NCBI GenBank assembly: GCA_016932675.1
Contig: JAFGCK010000116.1
Coordinates: 1 to 48,236 of the forward strand
Origin: Methanosarcinaceae archaeon
GTDB lineage: Archaea > Halobacteriota > Methanosarcinia > Methanosarcinales > Methanosarcinaceae
DNA: 48,236 nucleotides
Reading direction: 5' to 3'
The notes under the pieces are model-generated. The model did no database searches. It had not been told where the DNA came from and saw only the letters and a list, made by a program, of their open reading frames with translations. Positions 39,364-48,236 of the stretch are shown here, one piece after another; positions within the stretch are counted from its first letter, which is position 1; the number at the start of each line of letters is the position of its first letter. Both the position numbers and the translations under genes were made by a program.

Positions 39364-41274
39364 ATGGCGGTAGAAGAAGTATTATCTGACCTTAAGAAAA
39401 AAATAGAGGAGAGGTTGCCAGATGGCACAACTATTTCTAATGTTGAATTTGAAGGCCCGCAACTCGTTGTTTACACCGAGGAACCAAAGAAGTTTGCAGA
39501 CAACGGCAATATTGTCAGGAACCTGGCAAAGGCCCTGAGGACACGTATTGTTGTCCGCCCGGACCCTAAAGTCCTGATGCCTCCCGAGGAATCGATCAGA
39601 AAGATCGAAGAGACGGTCCCATCTGAATCCGTTGTATCTAACTATCATTTCGATCCGGATGTTGGCGAGGTGATCATCGAAGCTGAAAAACCGGGACTTG
39701 TAATCGGTAAACATGGGGAGACGCTGAGGGAGATCACTAAAAAGATAGGCTGGACACCCAGGGTCGTAAGGACGCCACCGATCAAGTCACGGACAGTGAA
39801 GAACATCCGTGAATTCATGCGTACGAACCATAAAGAAAGAAAGGAAATCTTAAAGGCTGTGGGAAGGAAAATACACAGGGGATGCACCTCCAGGGACCAG
39901 TGGGTAAGGATCACATCCCTTGGCGGTGCAAGGGAAGTCGGACGCAGCTGTTTCATAGTATCGACGCCTGAATCCAGGATAATGATCGACTGTGGAGTGA
40001 ACGTTGCTTCGGATGACGACATGAGCCCTTACCTCTATGTACCCGAGGCATTCCCGATAAACCAGATAGATGCCGTTGTGCTCACACATGCCCACCTTGA
40101 CCATCAGGGCCTTGTTCCCCTCCTCTACAAGTATGGTTTCGAGGGGCCTGTATACTGTACTCCACCCACGCGTGACCTTATGGCACTGCTGCAGCTTGAC
40201 TTCATAGATGTGGCTGCAAAGGAAGGTAAAAGGCCACCTTATTCCTCAGCCGATGTAAGAGAGGTATTGAAACATACCATCGTACTCGATTATGAAGAAG
40301 TAACGGATATCGCACCTGATATCAAACTGACATTCCACAATGCAGGACACATACTTGGTTCAGCTGTCTCCCATTTCCATATAGGTGACGGGCTGCACAA
40401 TGTTGTGTTCACCGGTGATTTCAAGTTCGAGAAGACAAGGCTGTTCGATGCCGCGGTCAATAAGTTCCCGCGTGTGGAAAGCGTGGTAATGGAGTCCACC
40501 TACGGCAGTTCGAATGCAATTCAGCCATCCCTTGCAGAAGCAGAGAGCAATCTCAAGACAGTCATAAAAGAGACACTCAGTAAGAACGGAGTGGTACTCA
40601 TTCCAGCTTTTGCGGTGGGAAGGAGCCAGGAGGTCATGATCGTTATAGAGGATGCTATACGCAAGGGAGAGATCCCGAACGTACCAGTATACCTTGATGG
40701 TATGATATGGGAGGCAACTGCCATCCATGCCACGTATCCCGAATACCTGAACAACGACCTGCGCAGGCTTATCTTCCAGAAAGGCGAGAACCCATTCCTT
40801 GCAGAGTGTTTCCAGCCTGTTGACTCCAACGAGCTGCGTCAGAAGATCATTGAAGAATCACAACCATGTGTCATCCTGTCCACCTCAGGTATGATGAATG
40901 CAGGCCCTGTTATAGAATATTTCAAGGCTTTTGCGGATAACGAGAACAACACACTTGTCTTTGTGGGTTATCAGGCCGACGGAACCCTGGGAAGAAGGAT
41001 ACAGAAGGGATGGAAGGAGATACCATTGTCCACCAGCAACGGAACACTTGTCATATCTATGAACATGAGAGTAGAGGTCATTGATGGTTTCTCCGGCCAC
41101 TCCGACAGGAGACAGTTGATGGACTATATCAAGAAAATGAAGCCACGCCCCGAGAGGGTTTACACCGAACACGGCGACGAGCGCTCATGCCTTGACCTTG
41201 CCAGCTCCATCCACAAGAAGAACAAGCTTGAGACAAGGGCACTGACAAATCTTGAAACTGTACGGTTGGTATGA
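39364..41274 (+). CDS. fttA: Beta-CASP ribonuclease / transcription termination factor aCPSF1 (FttA) with KH domains
   Basis: N-terminal KH regions ([18 protein letters not shown]), metallo-beta-lactamase HAHLDHQG, beta-CASP motifs, C-terminal [11 protein letters not shown]. Confidence 0.95.
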   Translation: MAVEEVLSDLKKKIEERLPDGTTISNVEFEGPQLVVYTEEPKKFADNGNIVRNLAKALRTRIVVRPDPKVLMPPEESIRKIEETVPSESVVSNYHFDPDVGEVIIEAEKPGLVIGKHGETLREITKKIGWTPRVVRTPPIKSRTVKNIREFMRTNHKERKEILKAVGRKIHRGCTSRDQWVRITSLGGAREVGRSCFIVSTPESRIMIDCGVNVASDDDMSPYLYVPEAFPINQIDAVVLTHAHLDHQGLVPLLYKYGFEGPVYCTPPTRDLMALLQLDFIDVAAKEGKRPPYSSADVREVLKHTIVLDYEEVTDIAPDIKLTFHNAGHILGSAVSHFHIGDGLHNVVFTGDFKFEKTRLFDAAVNKFPRVESVVMESTYGSSNAIQPSLAEAESNLKTVIKETLSKNGVVLIPAFAVGRSQEVMIVIEDAIRKGEIPNVPVYLDGMIWEATAIHATYPEYLNNDLRRLIFQKGENPFLAECFQPVDSNELRQKIIEESQPCVILSTSGMMNAGPVIEYFKAFADNENNTLVFVGYQADGTLGRRIQKGWKEIPLSTSNGTLVISMNMRVEVIDGFSGHSDRRQLMDYIKKMKPRPERVYTEHGDERSCLDLASSIHKKNKLETRALTNLETVRLV

Positions 41275-41280
41275 CCGTAC
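41260..41280 (+). terminator. Hairpin overlapping the fttA stop codon
   Basis: GTACGGT-tggtatg-ACCGTAC followed by ATCTCTTTTCCC. Confidence 0.5.
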
Positions 41281-41300
41281 ATCTCTTTTCCCTGTTCTTA

Positions 41301-42017
41301 TTATAGGATATTACCCTGAGACCGCGATAGCTGAGAGCCATACTGGCCATCTGCTGAAACCAGCTCCTTAAGGTAAACTGTTAAAGAAGCATGGTCTTTG
41401 AACACCCTGTCGGCCTTTGACAATTTTTCCGGATCAAGATAACTCGCAACTGCCACACAGTACAGACCCGCATCCTTAGCAGACTTTATCCCAAATGGAG
41501 CATTCTCCACGACAAGACATTCTTCTTTTTTGAGACCCAGACGTTCCACAGCCATTAGGTAAGGTTCAGGATCAGGTTTTCCGTTGCTGACATCTTCCCC
41601 AGATATGATCACGTCGAAAATATCCGGGTAGAACCTGTCCATCAGGCCTGTCAAAATAGTCCTGTCTGCGCCTGAGACAACTGCAAGCTTATATTGGCCA
41701 TGCAACAGTTGCAGGCATTCACGCATATCAGCAAATGGCACTGCCCTGTCATTCTCCATGAAGATGGTCCTTTTTTTCCGGAGCAGCTCTTCGTAAATAG
41801 TATCATCAGCCGCCCTTCCGGCCTTTTTGAAGAATATGTCTGTGATACCTTTATGATTCGAACCCTCTATCTCGTATATCTCTTCCTCGCAGACCTTTAT
41901 ACCTTCATCTGCAAAGACCTTGACCCAGGCCCTTGCATGATAGAGCATGGAATCCACAAGCACACCATCCGAATCAAATACTATTCCCTTGAACATACTA
42001 TGCAATAAGGCATCCAT
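41301..42017 (-). CDS. HAD-superfamily hydrolase (beta-phosphoglucomutase-like)
   Basis: FKGIVFDSDGVLVDSMLYHARAW, GEDVSNGKPDPEPYLMAVERLGLKKEECLVVENAPFGIKSAKDAG; exact start uncertain (42017 or 41996). Confidence 0.9.
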   Translation of the reverse strand: MDALLHSMFKGIVFDSDGVLVDSMLYHARAWVKVFADEGIKVCEEEIYEIEGSNHKGITDIFFKKAGRAADDTIYEELLRKKRTIFMENDRAVPFADMRECLQLLHGQYKLAVVSGADRTILTGLMDRFYPDIFDVIISGEDVSNGKPDPEPYLMAVERLGLKKEECLVVENAPFGIKSAKDAGLYCVAVASYLDPEKLSKADRVFKDHASLTVYLKELVSADGQYGSQLSRSQGNIL

Positions 42018-42166
42018 ATTAGAATAAATTTCCCGGAATTCCTGACATGATGAGGTTTTCCCTGAAAACATGCTTTTCTGCCTGTCAGACCTTTGAGAAT
42101 AGAAAGACCACATGCAAAAAATCCGCATGAGAAGAAACTTTCACTAATAATCCTTATTAAAAAACA

Positions 42167-42173
42167 TTATATA
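42167..42173 (+). promoter_or_regulatory. TATA box of the mrp operon
   Basis: TTATATA centred 27 nt upstream of the mrpA ATG. Confidence 0.5.
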
Positions 42174-42196
42174 CAGGTAGTTGAATTTAGAATGAT

Positions 42197-44566
42197 ATGG
42201 ATTCGTTTACAGCAATTACACTAGCGGTTTTTTTGCCATTCGTTTTGGCCGGTATATTGCCAATGGTCGGAAAGGTCCTGAAGAACAGGATAGGATGGTA
42301 TGCATCTGCGGTGGCTTTCCTGAGCCTGATGCTTGTGGCATGGGTGGCACCAGCTGTTATCCATGGTGAGGACATCCATGGTTCTATATCATGGCTCCCT
42401 TCAGTGGGCATCGACCTGTCATTCTATGGCGACGGGCTCAGTATTATGTTCGGATTCATTGTCTCGGGAATAGGCCTTATAATCATGTCATATTCCAATG
42501 GGTATATGTCAACAAGGGAAGACCTTCCACGCTATTATCAGCAGCTTCTCTTCTTCATGGGCTCGATGCTTGGAATGGTATTCTCTGCCAATCTCATCCA
42601 GCTATTTATCTTCTGGGAACTTACAAGCATCACGTCATTCCTGCTCATAGGGTACTGGCGCAACAGGCCCCTGTCCGTCTACGGAGCAACGAAATCCCTG
42701 CTCGTTACAGCCACAGGCGGTCTTTTCATGCTGGCAGGTTTTCTGGTGCTCCAGTCCATGACCGGCACTTTTGATATCCCGGCGATCCTGCAAAACGAAT
42801 CCATGATAGCGGTCATCAAAGGACATGAACTTTTCATTTTAGCATTACTCCTTATCCTCATAGGTGCAACCTCAAAGTCCGCACAGGGCCCCTTCTATAT
42901 ATGGCTTCCCAATGCAATGGAAGCGCCCACCCCTGTAAGCGCTTTCCTTCACTCTGCCACCATGGTGAAAGCAGGCATCTACCTTGTCGCAAGGATGCAT
43001 CCGATATTTTCCGGAACCGATGCCTGGTTCATTCTTGTCAGCGGTGTCGGGATAATTACCATGCTTGCTGCAGGTTTTCTGGCATTCCGCCAGACGGACA
43101 TCAAGGGAATACTCGCCTATTCCACCATCAGTCAGCTTGCCTACCTGATGACGATGTACGGCTACACGACCCATCAGCATCCTGGAATAGGAGTTGCTGC
43201 TGCAAGCTTCCATCTGCTCAACCATGCAAGCTTCAAGGCATGTCTTTTCCTTGTGGCAGGTATCGTAGCCCATGAAACAGCTACAAGGGACATCACAAAG
43301 ATGGGAGGACTGCGAAAGGAGATGCCTGTAACCTTCATCCTGGCGGTCATTGCTGCCCTTTCCATGGCAGGCATACCGCCACTAAGCGGTTTTTTGAGCA
43401 AGGAGATGTTCTATGAGGCGTCCCTGGAAATGGGACAGGCACTCGGAGGTTCTTTCACATACATGATACCCGCACTGGCGGTGCTCGGAGGAGTACTGAC
43501 CTTTGCCTATTCCATCAAGCTCATTGATGGTATATTCCTGGGAAAACGCCCGGCACACGGACTTCCGGAACATATACACGACCCTGGATGGGTCATGATC
43601 CTGCCAACAGCATTACTGGCACTGCTTATAGTATTGTTCGGACTTGTCCCTTCAATCCCTTCACACTACATTGTCGGACCCACAGCCGGATCGATACTCT
43701 CTGAAACGGCTGACCTGCACATTGAACTATGGCACGGGTTCACACCTTCGCTTATGATGACAATTGTCACTTTCGTTCTGGGCATCCTTACATATACACG
43801 CTATGAAAGCATTGCTGCCTGGCAGAACAGGTTCAACTCAAGGCATCCCATGATAAGTGTCAACTATTTCTATGACGCAGCAGTTGACAATGCAAAAAAC
43901 ATAACATCCGGATTCTCATCACGGATGCAGCCTGGAACTGTGAAGACATACGTAACTGCCCTGCTGTTGTTACTGCTGGTCCTGTTCATAATACCTGTCA
44001 TTCAGATCTCCACCGATGTTATTCCTGCCGGCCTCAATTTTGACATACCACCATATGAGGCTATCCTGTTCACCTTCATGATCATTGCAGCACTCGGAGC
44101 TGCATTGCTCCCGCGCTACATACCCGCTGTCATTTCCCTTTCAGGGCTTGGGTACCTGGTCAGCTTGCTGTTCATTTACCTTTCAGCGCCGGATCTGGCA
44201 CTCACACAGGTGCTCGTAGAAACACTCTCTACAATTATCTTCCTCCTTGCGATCGTGAAGATACCTCAGAGGTTCAGGGAGCGTATGAGCACTTCAGTCC
44301 TCACCAAAGATATTCTGATATCTTCGGCGGTTGCTTTGACCGTGTTCATTCTGATGATCAATGCAACCCAGGGAATAGTTTCTCCCTTTGAGAGCCTTTC
44401 CCACTACTTCATAGAGAACAGCCTGCCACTTGCCGGAGGTCATAATATTGTCAACGTCATAATCGTTGATTTCAGGGGTTATGATACCCTTGGGGAGATA
44501 TCGGTCCTTTGTCTGGCGGCATTTGGCGTCTATAACCTGATACACAGCAGAGGTGAGGGAGAATGA
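42197..44566 (+). CDS. mrpA: Mrp Na+/H+ antiporter subunit A
   Basis: NuoL-like core (LIFWELTSITSFLLIGYW, AQGPFYIWLPNAMEAPTPVSAFLHSATMVKAGIYL) with MbhD/E-like C-terminal region. Confidence 0.96.
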   Translation: MDSFTAITLAVFLPFVLAGILPMVGKVLKNRIGWYASAVAFLSLMLVAWVAPAVIHGEDIHGSISWLPSVGIDLSFYGDGLSIMFGFIVSGIGLIIMSYSNGYMSTREDLPRYYQQLLFFMGSMLGMVFSANLIQLFIFWELTSITSFLLIGYWRNRPLSVYGATKSLLVTATGGLFMLAGFLVLQSMTGTFDIPAILQNESMIAVIKGHELFILALLLILIGATSKSAQGPFYIWLPNAMEAPTPVSAFLHSATMVKAGIYLVARMHPIFSGTDAWFILVSGVGIITMLAAGFLAFRQTDIKGILAYSTISQLAYLMTMYGYTTHQHPGIGVAAASFHLLNHASFKACLFLVAGIVAHETATRDITKMGGLRKEMPVTFILAVIAALSMAGIPPLSGFLSKEMFYEASLEMGQALGGSFTYMIPALAVLGGVLTFAYSIKLIDGIFLGKRPAHGLPEHIHDPGWVMILPTALLALLIVLFGLVPSIPSHYIVGPTAGSILSETADLHIELWHGFTPSLMMTIVTFVLGILTYTRYESIAAWQNRFNSRHPMISVNYFYDAAVDNAKNITSGFSSRMQPGTVKTYVTALLLLLLVLFIIPVIQISTDVIPAGLNFDIPPYEAILFTFMIIAALGAALLPRYIPAVISLSGLGYLVSLLFIYLSAPDLALTQVLVETLSTIIFLLAIVKIPQRFRERMSTSVLTKDILISSAVALTVFILMINATQGIVSPFESLSHYFIENSLPLAGGHNIVNVIIVDFRGYDTLGEISVLCLAAFGVYNLIHSRGEGE

Positions 44567-44979
44567 CCACCACTATTACAAAAACAGTAACAAGGATATG
44601 CTTACCTTTAGTGATACTCTTTTCCATTTCCCTCCTGCTGGCAGGGCACAACAATCCGGGAGGAGGATTCATCGGAGGGGTTATGTTTGCTTCGGTAATT
44701 GCCCTGACATATGTCGTTTACGGGCTTGACCACATCAAGTCGTTCTTTGATCCCGACTGGGGCAACTGGTTCGGGTTCGGACTGCTGCTTGCGTCTTTTA
44801 CAGCCTTTGCGGCAATTCCTTTCGGGCATAACTTCTTCAGGAGCGCTGTAGAATTCCTTCACCTTCCCTTTTTCGGGGAGATCGAACTGGTATCCGCAGG
44901 TCTTTTCGACATCGGAGTATACTTCGTTGTTATAGGGAGTCTGCTCTTTATTTTCAAAAGCGTGGGTGATGACAGGTGA
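44563..44979 (+). CDS. mrpB: Mrp antiporter subunit B
   Basis: LLLAGHNNPGGGFIGGVMFASVIAL; order in operon. Confidence 0.94.
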   Translation: MTTTITKTVTRICLPLVILFSISLLLAGHNNPGGGFIGGVMFASVIALTYVVYGLDHIKSFFDPDWGNWFGFGLLLASFTAFAAIPFGHNFFRSAVEFLHLPFFGEIELVSAGLFDIGVYFVVIGSLLFIFKSVGDDR

Positions 44980-45404
44980 ACAATACGCTGCTCTCATTGA
45001 CCATTGCCATCATGTTCGGTATCGGCACATTCCTGATACTTCGCAGGGACATAGTAAGGGTCATCATCGGCCTGAGTGTACTTTCACATGCCGTGAACCT
45101 GCTTATAGTATCGACCGGTGTTTTCTACGGAACGAAGGTACCTATTATAGCCAATGATGGAGGACATGGGGTCACGGAGGAAACAGGTACCATCTTTAAC
45201 GATGTGCTGTCCGAGAACATACTTGCACCCATACTTGCGCCGGGTCACTCCGTTGCTTATGTGGACCCCCTGGTCCAGGCACTGGTACTTACAGCGATAG
45301 TCATCAGCCTGGCAACAACTGCATTCATACTGATACTTGCATATCGTATCTATGAGGAATACGGCACCACCGACATAAAGGAACTCAGGAGACTGCGGGG
45401 ATGA
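44976..45404 (+). CDS. mrpC: Mrp antiporter subunit C (NuoK-like)
   Basis: FGIGTFLILRRDIVRVIIGLSVLSHAVNLLIV, DPLVQALVLTAIVISLATTAF; GTG start. Confidence 0.94.
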   Translation: MNNTLLSLTIAIMFGIGTFLILRRDIVRVIIGLSVLSHAVNLLIVSTGVFYGTKVPIIANDGGHGVTEETGTIFNDVLSENILAPILAPGHSVAYVDPLVQALVLTAIVISLATTAFILILAYRIYEEYGTTDIKELRRLRG

Positions 45405-46942
45405 ACTCACTTGCACAACACCTGCCGATAATCCTGATAGCCACGCCCATCCTCATGGCATCTCTTATGGTATTGCTGCGGTCAAGACCGCAGTTTCAGA
45501 AAGTGCTGAACATCTCGGTTTACTTTGTGCTTGCCTTCCTTAGCATAGTACTGCTGCTCCAGGTATGGAACGATGGTATACAGGTCTATGAGGTCGGCGA
45601 ATGGGGCAAGTACGGCATATTGCTTGTCGCAGACCTGCTCAGTGCAGGCATGGTAGTGCTCACAACATGCATCTCGTTACTGTCAATGGTCTACTCACTG
45701 GACTATATCGAGAAGAGATCATTGAGTTCCACGTACTACCCGCTGTTCAACCTGATGCTGGCCGGTCTTAATGGGTCCTTCCTGACCGGGGACATATTCA
45801 ATCTCTTCGTGTTCTTTGAGATTCTGCTGCTCTCGTCATGCGGACTTGTCATCGCCAATGAGCACGGCGGGGTTACGAAAATCTCCGACAAGATGGAAGC
45901 TACATTCAAGTACCTTGTACTGAACATGCTCGGGTCCATTGTGATGCTGATAGCTGTTGCTTCATTGTATGCGACCACAGGTACGCTCAACATGGCTGAT
46001 ATTTCCGTAAAGCTCAGTGCAATGAGCGCGGCAGGAACAATGCCATGGCACGTGTTTGCCATAGCACTCATGTTCATCGTTGTCTTCGGAAACAAGGCAG
46101 CCATCTTTCCATTACACTACTGGCTTCCCGACGTACACCCAACAGCACCATCCCCCATCAGTGCCATGCTGAGTGGTGTACTCATCAAGGTGGGCGCCTA
46201 CGGTATGCTGCGTGTATTCTTCCTGATATTCAGGGACACCCTGTACATATTCCAGCCTGTGATCATCTATCTGGCACTCGCCACGATCATAGTAGGGGCA
46301 ATCTCTGCAGTTGCGCAGAACGATGTGAAACGCCTGCTGGCGTACTCCAGTGTGAGCCAGATAGGTTACGTATTCCTTGGCATGGGACTTGGAAGCATAT
46401 ACGCGATCACAGCATCACTTGTCTACCTTGTTAACCATGCAATTGCCAAGTCAATGCTTTTCTTAAGTTCTGGGGCCATCATACACTATGCGGGCACGAG
46501 GGATATGCGAAAAATGGGAGGTATGGTTGACAGATTCCCTATGATCGCACTATTTTTCCTTGCAGGTGCAATGTCCATTGCAGGATTACCTCCCACAGGA
46601 GGGTTCATAGCCAAGTTCGTGCTCTTTGATGCAGGCATCACCGATAAATACTACTTTGAGATAGGCATAGCACTTATATTCGCAGTGTTCTCCCTGTTCT
46701 ATATGTTCAGGGCCTGGCTGCTTATGTTCTGGGGAGAGATAAGGGATACTGAAAAGTACGGCGATTATTCCGCCCAGAAGGCATCCCCATTGATACTGGT
46801 GCCGATCATGGTGCTTGCTGTTGCCATCATGGTCCTCGGACTCTATGCAGAGCCATTGATAGCACTTGCAACTGCTACTGCAGGACAGATACTTGACCCG
46901 CAACCTTACATTGAAGCTGTACTCACAAGGGTGGTCAGATGA
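45401..46942 (+). CDS. mrpD: Mrp antiporter subunit D (NuoN-like)
   Basis: FPLHYWLPDVHPTAPSPISAMLSGVLIKVGAYGMLR, AQNDVKRLLAYSSVSQIGYV. Confidence 0.95.
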   Translation: MNSLAQHLPIILIATPILMASLMVLLRSRPQFQKVLNISVYFVLAFLSIVLLLQVWNDGIQVYEVGEWGKYGILLVADLLSAGMVVLTTCISLLSMVYSLDYIEKRSLSSTYYPLFNLMLAGLNGSFLTGDIFNLFVFFEILLLSSCGLVIANEHGGVTKISDKMEATFKYLVLNMLGSIVMLIAVASLYATTGTLNMADISVKLSAMSAAGTMPWHVFAIALMFIVVFGNKAAIFPLHYWLPDVHPTAPSPISAMLSGVLIKVGAYGMLRVFFLIFRDTLYIFQPVIIYLALATIIVGAISAVAQNDVKRLLAYSSVSQIGYVFLGMGLGSIYAITASLVYLVNHAIAKSMLFLSSGAIIHYAGTRDMRKMGGMVDRFPMIALFFLAGAMSIAGLPPTGGFIAKFVLFDAGITDKYYFEIGIALIFAVFSLFYMFRAWLLMFWGEIRDTEKYGDYSAQKASPLILVPIMVLAVAIMVLGLYAEPLIALATATAGQILDPQPYIEAVLTRVVR

Positions 46943-47433
46943 AACGTTACATATTCTTTGCTGCAGTATTCGGATTGATCTGGTGTTTTGTCCACGGCAC
47001 GGTCAGTCTTAACAATTTCATACTGGGACTCATCTTCGCGCCTCTAATCATACACCCTTTCATGCCACTCTACCATTTTGAGCGCGGTTTCTCATATAAA
47101 AAAGGCATCAAGAGGATACCTGCCCAGATCAGGTACCTGTATGTACTCATCAAGGAGATCATAAAGGCAAATATCATGGTGGCAAAAATAGTGCTCCAAC
47201 CTAAAATAAATATAAAACCAGGTATCATTGCAGTTCCAATCAGGACAAAGACAGACCTGGGGATCACCGCAATAGCAAATACAATAACACTGACACCAGG
47301 TACATTGACAATTGACATATCCGATGACAGGTCTGTCCTCTATGTCCATACGATCGATGCATCGGACCCGGAGAATGTTGCCAGTTCCATCAGGGACGAT
47401 CTGGAAAAATATGTACTGGAGGCTTTCGAATGA
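46939..47433 (+). CDS. mrpE: Mrp antiporter subunit E
   Basis: ANIMVAKIVLQPKINIKPGIIAVPIRTKTDLGITAIANTITLTPGTLTIDI. Confidence 0.95.
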   Translation: MKRYIFFAAVFGLIWCFVHGTVSLNNFILGLIFAPLIIHPFMPLYHFERGFSYKKGIKRIPAQIRYLYVLIKEIIKANIMVAKIVLQPKINIKPGIIAVPIRTKTDLGITAIANTITLTPGTLTIDISDDRSVLYVHTIDASDPENVASSIRDDLEKYVLEAFE

Positions 47434-47693
47434 TCTCAATGTTCACCCTGGCAATAATTTTCATGGTGCTTGCCATCATACCCTGCATCTACAGGATAAT
47501 AATGGGGCCGACAATACCAGACAGAGTGATAGCACTTGATGCAATGACAACTGTGATCGTTGTAATGCTCGGTGCGTATTCATTTGACCAGGGCTCTGTA
47601 TTCTATATGGATGTGGCACTTGTGCTTTCGATCATCGCATTCGTGGGAACTGTGACTATAGCTAAATACCTGGACGAAGGAGTGATTCTGTGA
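47430..47693 (+). CDS. mrpF: Mrp antiporter subunit F
   Basis: YRIIMGPTIPDRVIALDAMTTVIVVMLG. Confidence 0.94.
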   Translation: MISMFTLAIIFMVLAIIPCIYRIIMGPTIPDRVIALDAMTTVIVVMLGAYSFDQGSVFYMDVALVLSIIAFVGTVTIAKYLDEGVIL

Positions 47694-48049
47694 GCACGGC
47701 CGGAATTGTTCTTGAGGTATTGAGCAATGTATTCCTTGTGGTCGGTCTGCTCTTCGTTTTCCTTGGAATGCTGGGGCTTGTAAGGCTCCCTGATGTATAT
47801 AACCGCCTGCATACTACAACAAAGATAGGTACGCTGGGAGCATTCGGAGTAATGCTGAGCATCCTTATGAAAGTAGGCTTCTCTCCCATTGGGGTGAAGG
47901 CCATAACGGTAGGCATGTTCCTTCTGCTGACAGCCCCTATTGCAGCCCACATGATCAGCCGTGCAGCCCACAGGCATGGAGTAGGCCTTTGTGATGAATC
48001 GGTGATAGATGAATATGGCAAGGTCAACACTCTCAAGAAGAATGAATAA
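47690..48049 (+). CDS. mrpG: Mrp antiporter subunit G
   Basis: FVFLGMLGLVRLPDVYNRLHTTTKIGTLGAFGVML. Confidence 0.95.
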   Translation: MSTAGIVLEVLSNVFLVVGLLFVFLGMLGLVRLPDVYNRLHTTTKIGTLGAFGVMLSILMKVGFSPIGVKAITVGMFLLLTAPIAAHMISRAAHRHGVGLCDESVIDEYGKVNTLKKNE

Positions 48050-48236
48050 TTTCTGATGTAAGCCTGAATATGGATCCTCCAGCTGACCGTGAAAATTCCC
48101 GAGGTCACCTGTGAGCTTTTTTCAAACATATGTTCCAGGTTTTCCGGAATGAAAAAGAATATCCCCTGACAGGGACCAAAAATGAATAGGCTGGGCAATG
48201 ATTACCAGATCCTGCCAGCTGGCACCGAAGCATGCC

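Noticed and set aside
48213-48224. Perfect 12-bp palindrome TGCCAGCTGGCA near the window end
   Set aside because: Isolated palindrome with no context within the window; could be chance.

Overview
The window is chromosomal DNA from a methanogenic archaeon that looks like Methanosarcinales (inferred from a cdhABC-cooC-cdhDE CO dehydrogenase/acetyl-CoA synthase operon, a seven-gene Mrp antiporter operon, RibL/RibC-type flavin genes, NMD3, TFE, an archaeal proteasome beta subunit and aCPSF1/FttA). Most of it (about 8.7-48 kb) is dense, intact housekeeping sequence. The left 8.6 kb is different. It holds a glycine-betaine ABC operon whose first gene appears out of frame with its SD-linked ATG by one base in an A9 tract. 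It also holds a polar amino-acid ABC locus in decay: two nonsense codons in the binding protein, a one-base deletion in the permease and an intact ATPase, with an unrelated membrane-protein gene between terminator-like hairpins in its middle. Two GNAT acetyltransferase pseudogenes are present, one broken by a 7-bp tandem duplication whose removal restores the frame. An acidic, sequon-rich lipoprotein-like gene has ATA where its start codon should be. Other noteworthy structure: three consecutive small minus-strand ORFs (50, about 54 and 59 aa), two of them absent from the supplied ORF track; a 42-aa GTG-start ORF overlapping the stop of an XRE-CBS regulator; two inverted copies of a ~90-bp palindromic repeat flanking a Na+/Ca2+ exchanger gene; several short perfect tandem duplications in gene leaders; an 8-bp-arm operator-like palindrome upstream of cdhA; a probable leaderless mrpA start followed by six consecutive 4-nt gene overlaps. 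No tRNA, rRNA, CRISPR array or transposase was recognised. Nothing here was checked against a database; all family names are from reading the translations.
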